From positions 1-37,069 of the forward strand of contig JAQXSC010000109.1 of the NCBI GenBank assembly GCA_029218825.1: DNA of 37,069 nt, read 5' to 3'. The translations under genes and the position numbers were made by a program. The notes below the pieces were generated by a model, which saw nothing but the letters and a program-made list of their open reading frames with translations, did not search any database and was not told where the DNA came from. This document shows positions 31,068 to 37,069 of this stretch, one piece after another. Within the stretch, counting starts at the first letter, position 1. The number at the start of each line of letters is the position of its first letter. Origin of the DNA: Oscillospiraceae bacterium (GTDB lineage Bacteria; Bacillota; Clostridia; Oscillospirales; Acutalibacteraceae).

Positions 31068-31939
31068 TATAAATCCTCCGGAAATTCAAGTGTAATCTTA
31101 CCAAATTTGCCGTTTCTGTATTCATCAAGTAACATAGTAGATGCGCGAAGTGTATCAATTTCACCGCCTGAAATAACCATACCACGTTTTCTGCCGATAA
31201 TCTTTAAAAGTTCATATCCGTCATTTTCATCGAGTATGTCTTTAGTAATTTTAAATCTCTCTAAGAATTCATCAGGAGTATCCTTTTTAAATGATTCGAG
31301 CAAGTCTATGGCAAGTAATTCAATATCTAAAATGTTGTCCTTAATAGCGCCGGTAAACGCCAAATGCTGACCTACCCTCTCATCGTCAAATTTCGGCCAC
31401 AAAATACCGGGAGTGTCTAACATTTCTAAATCTTTTGCTATAGTGTACCATTGATTGCCACGAGTAACCCCGGGTCTGTCCTCAACCTTGGCTTTAATCT
31501 GTTTTCCTATTTTGTTAATAAATGACGATTTACCAACATTGGGAATACCTACTATCATAACTCTTAATACAGGATTTACAATACCCTTATCTTTAAGCGC
31601 ATTATATTTTGCGGATAGTATTTTTCTTACGGCAGGGGCAAATTGATTAAGTCCCTTACCGCTTTTACAGTCAACAGGTAAAGCGACGATGTTATTATCG
31701 GCATAATATTTTATCCAGGCATCTGTTCCCTTTTTACTTGCTTTGTCGCATTTATTCAATAAAACGAGTTTAGGTTTATCTTGAATTATATTCTGTAAAT
31801 CAGGATTTCTACTGCTGACAGGTATCCTTGCGTCAAGAATTTCAACAACTAAGTCAATAAGTTTCAGAGAACTTTGAATTTGCCTTTTGGTTTTTGTCAT
31901 ATGACCGGGATACCATTGAATATTCTGATTATTCCCCAT
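31067..31939 (-). CDS. rbgA: Ribosome biogenesis GTPase RbgA (YlqF)
   Basis: A 290-residue circularly permuted GTPase needed for late 50S assembly. The motif order shows the permutation: NKCD (G4) comes first, then the P-loop GIPNVGKSS, then DTPGILWP (G3). The N-terminal [13 protein letters not shown] is the family signature. An AAAGGAT ribosome site lies upstream. It begins a group separated from lepB by a terminator. Confidence 0.95.
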   Translation of the reverse strand: MGNNQNIQWYPGHMTKTKRQIQSSLKLIDLVVEILDARIPVSSRNPDLQNIIQDKPKLVLLNKCDKASKKGTDAWIKYYADNNIVALPVDCKSGKGLNQFAPAVRKILSAKYNALKDKGIVNPVLRVMIVGIPNVGKSSFINKIGKQIKAKVEDRPGVTRGNQWYTIAKDLEMLDTPGILWPKFDDERVGQHLAFTGAIKDNILDIELLAIDLLESFKKDTPDEFLERFKITKDILDENDGYELLKIIGRKRGMVISGGEIDTLRASTMLLDEYRNGKFGKITLEFPEDL

Positions 31940-32000
31940 AAGAATTATCCTTTCTGTTATTTTATCAATTCAATCAATAATTTAGTTATTTCCATATATA

Positions 32001-32037
32001 AAGCAAAACTCACACCTATTATAAAACAGATGTGAGC
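32001..32037 (-). terminator. Terminator after lepB
   Basis: On the minus strand CTCACATCT (complement of 32028-32036) pairs with AGGTGTGAG (complement of 32009-32017), with one mismatch. TTTTGCTTT follows. It lies about 17 bases after the lepB stop and separates lepB from rbgA. Confidence 0.75.
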
Positions 32038-32053
32038 AATTAACAAGTTATTT

Positions 32054-32674
32054 TTAGAAAAGCGTTTTTGCATCATTAAAAGGAAATACTACAAGTTGTG
32101 CTTTTCCGATAATATCCATTTCATCAATCAGTCCAATGGTAGTAGAACGACTGTCAAGGGATACAGTTCGGTTGTCACCCATTACAAAGACTTTCCCCTC
32201 CGGTATAACTTTGGGGATAACACCGCCTTTGTCAAGAGTTTGACCCTGTGTATATGGCTCGTCAATAACCTTGCCGTCAACTGTGACAGTTTGTTTTTCA
32301 AAGTCAATATCAAGGGTCTGACCCTCGGTGGCAATTACTCTCTTAATGATAGGGTCTGCGTATTGAGCACCGTGACTTATTACAACAATATCCCCGTCCT
32401 TAGGGGTATACATAAAATTGGTAATAATTACCTTATCACCGCTTTTAAGTGTTTGTAACATTGACGGACCTTTTACATCAACTAATCTAACAAAAAATGT
32501 CAGCAACACAACAACGATAGCAATAGCAAAAATCATTGAATGTACCCATTCATAAACATAGTTAGTACCGTTTGACTTGATTAGGTGCATAGTTTTTCCG
32601 TTTTTTGCAGAATTGCTGTTATTGTCAAAGCCGTTTGTTTTTGTATCTTTGGATTTTTTCTTATCAATACTCAT
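32054..32674 (-). CDS. lepB: Type I signal peptidase
   Basis: A 206-residue signal peptidase I that removes signal peptides at the outer face of the membrane. One N-terminal membrane segment (about 44-66) follows a polar Asn/Lys-rich cytoplasmic tail. Catalytic S71 is in KGPSMLQTL and catalytic K111 in IKRVIATEG; VMGDNR is the box E motif. ATG 32674 is chosen because AAGGTG stands six bases upstream; GTG 32683 overlaps that site. It lies between the rplS and lepB terminators as a single-gene unit. Confidence 0.94.
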   Translation of the reverse strand: MSIDKKKSKDTKTNGFDNNSNSAKNGKTMHLIKSNGTNYVYEWVHSMIFAIAIVVVLLTFFVRLVDVKGPSMLQTLKSGDKVIITNFMYTPKDGDIVVISHGAQYADPIIKRVIATEGQTLDIDFEKQTVTVDGKVIDEPYTQGQTLDKGGVIPKVIPEGKVFVMGDNRTVSLDSRSTTIGLIDEMDIIGKAQLVVFPFNDAKTLF

Positions 32675-32695
32675 AGTAAGCACCTTTGTATAAGT

Positions 32696-32719
32696 AAAAA
32701 AGGGACTGAAAAGTCCCCT
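32696..32719 (-). terminator. Terminator after rplS
   Basis: On the minus strand GGGACT (complement of 32712-32717), a TTTC loop and AGTCCC (complement of 32702-32707), then a run of six T. It is a compact classical intrinsic terminator nine bases after the rplS stop. Confidence 0.92.
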
Positions 32720-32728
32720 TAGTTTACA

Positions 32729-33070
32729 TTAGATTAATTCTTTAACCTTGGCAGCCTTACCAACACGGTCACGTAGATAGTAGAGTTTTGCTCTTCTAAC
32801 TTTACCACGACGGATAACCTGAACATCCTTAACGTTAGGTGAGTGAACAGGGAATACTCTTTCAACACCAACACCGTAAGCAACACGTCTTACTGTAAAT
32901 GTTTCAGCAACGCCGGAACCTTTCTTTGCGATAACTGTGCCTTCGAACATCTGGATTCTTTCTCTCTGACCTTCACGGATATTAACTGATACTTTTACTG
33001 TATCACCAATATTAAACTGTGGAAGCTCGTTCTTTAAAGAATCAGAAGCCATTGTTTTTACTGCGTCCAT
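32729..33070 (-). CDS. rplS: 50S ribosomal protein L19
   Basis: L19, 113 residues, at the 30S-50S interface. The core [16 protein letters not shown], the block [12 protein letters not shown] and the basic end [15 protein letters not shown] are all typical. Length is standard. AGGAGGATTAAAG precedes the ATG. It has its own promoter, a structured leader of about 118 nt and a terminator, so it is a single-gene unit. In many bacteria it follows trmD; here it does not. Confidence 0.97.
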   Translation of the reverse strand: MDAVKTMASDSLKNELPQFNIGDTVKVSVNIREGQRERIQMFEGTVIAKKGSGVAETFTVRRVAYGVGVERVFPVHSPNVKDVQVIRRGKVRRAKLYYLRDRVGKAAKVKELI

Positions 33071-33188
33071 CTTTAATCCTCCTAAAAAATTTCAGATATT
33101 CGTGCAATAAATGCAGAGGACTATCCGCTTCAAATTGCGACAAAAGTCGTTTATTGAACCCCATTGCAAAGCAACGGTATCCAAATGC
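33071..33188 (-). promoter_or_regulatory. Structured rplS leader, candidate L19 leader
   Basis: The predicted 118-nt leader contains three hairpins in minus-strand RNA: CCGTTGC-TTT-GCAATGG (complement of 33161-33177), CGAC-TTTT-GTCG (33138-33149) and a small TGCA/TGCA stem (33103-33115). The ribosome site follows. Firmicutes often have an L19 leader here for autoregulation; I cannot confirm a match to the known model. Confidence 0.45.
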
Positions 33189-33194
33189 TTAAAT

Positions 33195-33223
33195 ATAATA
33201 CCACATTATAATAAAAAATGCAA
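33195..33223 (-). promoter_or_regulatory. rplS promoter
   Basis: On the minus strand -35 TTGCAT (complement of 33218-33223), a 17-nt spacer and -10 TATTAT (complement of 33195-33200). Predicted transcription start is near 33188. Confidence 0.65.
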
Positions 33224-33246
33224 GTATTTTTTTACTAAAAAGAAAT

Positions 33247-34170
33247 TTATTTACTTATGTTCTCTAATTTTGCTAAATACTCTGTAAAGTAATCAGGTAA
33301 ATCGGAAGTAAATTCCATATATTTCTCGGTACGGGGATGTATAAAACCGATTTTTCTTGCGTGTAAGCATTGACCTGTGAAATTTACCTTTTCAGATTTA
33401 ACGCCATACACGTCGTCACCGGATACAGGATGCCCTAAATACGCCATATGCACCCTAATCTGATGAGTTCTGCCTGTTTCCAAAATGCACTTTATATGGG
33501 TATATCCTTTATATCTCTTTATTACCTCGTAGTGTGTAACTGCGTTCTTTGAATTTTTTTCAGTTACTGTCATTCGTTTTCTGTCAACGTGATGTCTGCC
33601 GATAGGAGCATCAACAGTACCTTTATCGTTTTTCAAATTCCCATAAACTATAGCCTCATATTCCCTTGTGAAACTATGTTCTTTAATCTGTTCAGACAAG
33701 TGTTTGTGGGCAAAATCGTTTTTCGCTACAATCAACAGACCGCTTGTGTTTTTATCAATTCTGTGAACTATCCCCGGTCGCATAACACCGTTAATACCGG
33801 ATAAACTGTCGCCGCAATGATACAGCAAAGCATTTACAAGGGTACCCTCATAATTACCGACAGCAGGGTGAACTACCATTCCCTTTGGTTTATTCACTAC
33901 AAGTAAATCCTCGTCCTCGTATACAATATCAAGCGGAATATTCTCTGCTTTGGCTTCGTATTCCACAGGTTCAGGGATATTGACTGTTATTGAATCACCC
34001 TGTTTGAGTTTGTAATTCTTTGTAGTTTCAGCGCCGTTCACTAAAACATTATTACATTCAATTAGGTTTACAACAGCACTTCGTGTAGTATTTTCTATAG
34101 AGTTAGATAAAAACTTATCTATTCTCTCCCCTACGTTTAAATTATCAATAACAAAGTTATACTCATTCAT
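33247..34170 (-). CDS. rluD: 23S rRNA pseudouridine synthase, RluD type
   Basis: A 307-residue RluA/RluD-family pseudouridine synthase. An N-terminal S4 RNA-binding domain (about 12-70) is followed by the catalytic domain with HRIDKNTSGLL, where D139 is the catalytic Asp. LETGRTHQIRVH is also present. Bacillus has several paralogues; the S4 domain and the position after lspA match the YlyB type, and the exact rRNA target is inferred. It overlaps the lspA stop by eight bases, so the two are cotranscribed, as in Bacillus. Confidence 0.9.
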   Translation of the reverse strand: MNEYNFVIDNLNVGERIDKFLSNSIENTTRSAVVNLIECNNVLVNGAETTKNYKLKQGDSITVNIPEPVEYEAKAENIPLDIVYEDEDLLVVNKPKGMVVHPAVGNYEGTLVNALLYHCGDSLSGINGVMRPGIVHRIDKNTSGLLIVAKNDFAHKHLSEQIKEHSFTREYEAIVYGNLKNDKGTVDAPIGRHHVDRKRMTVTEKNSKNAVTHYEVIKRYKGYTHIKCILETGRTHQIRVHMAYLGHPVSGDDVYGVKSEKVNFTGQCLHARKIGFIHPRTEKYMEFTSDLPDYFTEYLAKLENISK

Positions 34171-34636
34171 TGATAGATTTTTCCTTTTTAGTGAAATCCG
34201 ACATAAACAGTATATAGATAACTAACAACACCGCGCCTATAGTTATGCAATAATCGGCAAAATTACAAACAGGAGGGAAAAAACTGATGCTTAAATAATC
34301 AACCACATAGCCGAGGAAAATCCTGTCTATTAAGTTTCCTATTCCGCCGCCGATTATTAATACCACGGAAGTTAAAAACAGTTTGTTACTAATTCTCTTT
34401 TTGAACAGTATATAGATTAAAAATGCTGTTATTATAATGGTGAAGGTAATGAAAATCCACCTTGCATCAGCCAACATTCCAAATGCTGCACCTTTGTTTT
34501 CAACATAGGTCAAACTAAATAGATTAGGAATTATCTCGGTGGGATTTGTTTTATCCAGAAAATTTACAACAAGATATTTCAAAACCTGGTCAATTACTGC
34601 CACTAAAACCGCCAATCCAAGCACAATATATGGCAT
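34163..34636 (-). CDS. lspA: Lipoprotein signal peptidase
   Basis: Signal peptidase II, 157 residues, an aspartic protease that cleaves lipidated prolipoproteins. It has four membrane segments. The catalytic aspartates are D104 in GNLIDR and D128 in NFADYC; NKGAAFG is the conserved first loop. ATG 34636 has GGAG nine bases upstream; an in-frame TTG at 34660 overlaps that region and is rejected. It follows ileS after a hairpin and overlaps rluD, the ileS-lspA-rluD order being common in Firmicutes. Confidence 0.93.
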   Translation of the reverse strand: MPYIVLGLAVLVAVIDQVLKYLVVNFLDKTNPTEIIPNLFSLTYVENKGAAFGMLADARWIFITFTIIITAFLIYILFKKRISNKLFLTSVVLIIGGGIGNLIDRIFLGYVVDYLSISFFPPVCNFADYCITIGAVLLVIYILFMSDFTKKEKSINE

Positions 34637-34660
34637 ATATATCAACTCCGTATAATACAA

Positions 34661-34688
34661 ATCGGTGTATCAATTAAGTTACACCGAT
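34661..34688 (-). terminator. Hairpin between ileS and lspA
   Basis: A 9-bp perfect stem, ATCGGTGTA (34661-34669) and TACACCGAT (34680-34688), with a 10-nt loop. On the minus strand TTTGTATT follows, a weak T-tract. It probably reduces readthrough from ileS into lspA. Confidence 0.65.
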
Positions 34689-34699
34689 ATTGTAAATAA

Positions 34700-37069
34700 T
34701 TATTCTAATATTTTACAGCAACGGTCACAAAGTGTAGGATGAACATTATTCATACCGACAGTTCTGCTGATAGACCAACATCTCTCACACTTTTCGCCCT
34801 CTGCTTTTTCTACTGTGATTTTAAGGTCACCGTCACCCTCGCAAATCTCTACCTCTGAAACGATTAATGCAGGTTTGATTTCCTTGGAAATACTGTTAAG
34901 GAATTCAAGATATTCACCTGATGCAGTAAGAGTAACCTTTGCCTCAAGAGAACCTTTGATAGTTTTATCTTTAACCAGTACTTCAATTTCTCTCTTAACA
35001 TCATCCCTTAACTTATGGATTTTCTCCCAAGTTTCCATAAAGTCATCGGAAACGTCAACAGAAATCTGTTCAGGCATACTGTTGAAAATGATAGATTCTA
35101 CATCGTCAGTATCTTTATGAGGCATATATTTCCAAATCTCGTCTGAAGTGTATGCAAGAATAGGGCTGATCATTCTTGTCATAGCGTCAAGAATCATATA
35201 GATAGTAGTCTGTGCTGCTTTTCTCTCAATGCTGTCCTTCTTTTCTGTGTAAAGTCTATCCTTTAAAACATCAAGATAGAAGTTAGACATATCAACAACA
35301 CAGAAGTTATAAATGCTGTGATATACCTGATGGAATTCAAAGTTATCATAAGCATTTGCAACCTTTTCAATAAGGTTGTTCAAAGTCTTAACAGCCCATT
35401 TATCAATTTCCATTAAGTCATTTGGAGCAACCATATCCTCGTTAGGATTGAAGTCGTCAAGGTTTCCGAGAATGTATCTTGCAGTATTTCTGATTTTTCT
35501 GTATGATTCGGAAATCTGCTTTAGAATATCGTTGGAAATATGAACGTCGCTTTGATAGTCGGTAGATGCTACCCAAAGTCTTAATACGTCTGCGCCATAC
35601 TGTTTTGTAACGTCCTGAGGGCTGATACCATTTCCAAGAGATTTACTCATTTTTCTTGACTCATCATCAAGAATCATACCATGAGTAAGTACTGTTTTGT
35701 ATGGAGCAGTACCTGTAGTAGCAACTGCGGTTAATAGTGAAGATTGGAACCAACCTCTGTACTGGTCATTACCCTCTAAATATAAGTCGGCAGGATATGT
35801 TAAATTATTTCTCTTTTTAACTACTGCAGTATGGGATGAACCGCTGTCAAACCACACATCCATAATATCCTTTTCTTTTTCAAAATCTGTGCAACCGCAT
35901 TTTTTACATTTTGTACCTGTCGGCAAAATTTCAGCGGCAGAGTGATTGTACCATGCGTTTGAGCCTTCTTTTTCAAATAAGTCGGCAACAGCAAACATTG
36001 CGTCCCTATCAATATGAGCCTCTCCGCACTCTTTACAGAAGAAAATAGGAATAGGAACACCCCATTTTCTCTGACGTGAAATACACCAATCCTTACGTTC
36101 TTTTACCATTGATGTAATTCTGTCCTGACCCCAAGACGGTACCCACTTAACGCTGTTGATTGCCTCAACTGCCTTATCCTTAAAGTCATCTACGGAGCAG
36201 AACCATTGGTCGGTGGCTCTGAATAAAATAGGAGTTTTACATCTCCAACAGTGTGGATATTGGTGGATAATCTTTTTCAGAGCAAATAAGTAATTATTCT
36301 CGTCAAGATAAATTGCGATTTTTTTATTTGCCTCATCGGTAGTCAAGCCTGCAAACTGACCTGCTTCTTCGGTTAGTACGCCGTTGGAATCTACAGGACA
36401 GATAACAGGAATTTCAGGATAATTCTGACATACATTGTAGTCGTCAACACCATGACCCGGTGCTGTATGAACGCAGCCTGTACCGCTTTCAAGAGTAACG
36501 TGCTCACCCACAATTACAAGGGACTCTCTGTCCAAGAAAGGATGTGCAGTTTTAATGTACTCAAGTTCACTGCCCTTTACTGTGGCAACAACTTCATAAT
36601 CTGTAATTTCAGCAACATTCATAGCAGATTCATATAAATCTGTAGCCATTACAAGATATTCGTCACCGGTTTTAATGATTGAATATTCAAATCTCGGTCC
36701 TACGCAAATTGCAACATTGGCAGGTAAAGTCCAAGTAGTTGTTGTCCAAATTACGAACTTAACTTTTGATGGGTCAATTCCCATATTTGAGAAAACGCCT
36801 TTGTCATCAGTTACATTAAATTTAACGTAAATTGAGTGGCATGGATCTTCGGCATATTCAATTTCAGCCTCTGCAAGAGCAGTTTTACATTCAGGACACC
36901 AATAAACCGGCTTTAGACCCTTATAGATATATCCCTTTGTAGCCATTTCGGCAAAAACTCTAATCTGTTCAGCCTCAAACTCGTGCTTTAGTGTAATGTA
37001 AGGATTATCCCATTCACCGATAATTCCCAATCTCTTGAACTGATTACGCTGATCGTCAATGTATCCGTT
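34700..37069 (-). CDS. ileS: Isoleucyl-tRNA synthetase, N-terminus cut by window edge
   Basis: The C-terminal 789 residues of IleS, which charges tRNA-Ile. The frame is open to the last base of the window, so the N-terminus, including the HIGH motif, lies outside; an in-frame TTG near 37030 is not the start. Visible parts are the end of the Rossmann region (YWCPECKTALAEAEIEY), the CP1 editing domain (VHTAPGHGVDDY), the KMSKSLGN loop, the anticodon-binding helices, and the C-terminal zinc finger CERCW with CDRCCKILE. The long DVWFDSGSSH block is typical of bacterial IleS. Any T-box leader would be outside the window. Confidence 0.96.
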   Translation of the reverse strand, partial: NGYIDDQRNQFKRLGIIGEWDNPYITLKHEFEAEQIRVFAEMATKGYIYKGLKPVYWCPECKTALAEAEIEYAEDPCHSIYVKFNVTDDKGVFSNMGIDPSKVKFVIWTTTTWTLPANVAICVGPRFEYSIIKTGDEYLVMATDLYESAMNVAEITDYEVVATVKGSELEYIKTAHPFLDRESLVIVGEHVTLESGTGCVHTAPGHGVDDYNVCQNYPEIPVICPVDSNGVLTEEAGQFAGLTTDEANKKIAIYLDENNYLFALKKIIHQYPHCWRCKTPILFRATDQWFCSVDDFKDKAVEAINSVKWVPSWGQDRITSMVKERKDWCISRQRKWGVPIPIFFCKECGEAHIDRDAMFAVADLFEKEGSNAWYNHSAAEILPTGTKCKKCGCTDFEKEKDIMDVWFDSGSSHTAVVKKRNNLTYPADLYLEGNDQYRGWFQSSLLTAVATTGTAPYKTVLTHGMILDDESRKMSKSLGNGISPQDVTKQYGADVLRLWVASTDYQSDVHISNDILKQISESYRKIRNTARYILGNLDDFNPNEDMVAPNDLMEIDKWAVKTLNNLIEKVANAYDNFEFHQVYHSIYNFCVVDMSNFYLDVLKDRLYTEKKDSIERKAAQTTIYMILDAMTRMISPILAYTSDEIWKYMPHKDTDDVESIIFNSMPEQISVDVSDDFMETWEKIHKLRDDVKREIEVLVKDKTIKGSLEAKVTLTASGEYLEFLNSISKEIKPALIVSEVEICEGDGDLKITVEKAEGEKCERCWSISRTVGMNNVHPTLCDRCCKILE

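Overview
The window comes from the chromosome of an AT-rich, spore-forming, anaerobic Firmicute. Four genes are sporulation or germination markers: cwlJ, a gerQ-like gene, an uninterrupted sigK and cwlD. A SCIFF peptide with its radical SAM maturase is typical of Clostridia, and a secreted protein with a type I dockerin points to the Ruminococcus/Oscillospirales side of the class. A spore-forming, dockerin-bearing Ruminococcus (R. bromii-like) would fit, but the genus is an inference. I saw no prophage, transposase, CRISPR array or plasmid gene.

Layout. 1-2.3 kb: a GC-rich segment with a terminator-like hairpin and a tiny ORF, then a YhcC-type radical SAM gene (-), a DUF3783 gene (+) and an unknown helical protein (-). 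2.3-4.0 kb: a GT-C-type membrane protein (-) directly behind tRNA-Ser(CGA) (-). 4.1-5.2 kb: the cwlJ-gerQ germination operon (+), meeting hemW (-). 6.5-9.4 kb: prfC and an Orn/Lys/Arg decarboxylase (+). 9.4-11.1 kb: the SCIFF ranthipeptide cassette scfA-scfB (+). 11.1-14.5 kb: a tightly packed run, sigK, a YgjP-like metallopeptidase, exoA, a DUF188 gene and a dockerin-CAP protein (+). 14.6-17.4 kb: cwlD, radA and a DUF6873 gene (+). 17.35-18.15 kb: about 800 bases of AT-rich DNA without genes, followed by a Xer-type tyrosine recombinase gene (+).

From 19.1 kb to the end every gene is on the minus strand and belongs to core housekeeping. In transcription order from the right edge they are ileS (5' end cut by the window), lspA, rluD, rplS, lepB, rbgA, rnhB, yraN, an M19 dipeptidase, thrC, a metallophosphoesterase, tig, clpP, clpX, lon, ysxC and lysA. 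The protein-quality genes tig-clpP-clpX-lon-ysxC form one cluster. Genes from 6.5 to 19.1 kb point right and those after 19.2 kb point left, so transcription converges at the Xer gene and its AT-rich upstream region. That arrangement suggests a local strand switch and possibly the replication terminus.

The observations most worth checking are these. (i) The SCIFF precursor has Gly at the position where the characterised thioether acceptor Thr37 should be, and carries a seventh Cys. (ii) A perfect 14-bp-arm palindrome with dif-like geometry lies just upstream of the xer gene, within DNA holding repeated AATTATACAAAAT motifs and DnaA-box-like sequences. (iii) A 12-bp hairpin locks up both the Shine-Dalgarno sequence and start codon of cwlD. 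(iv) A GC-rich mini-element sits at the left edge.
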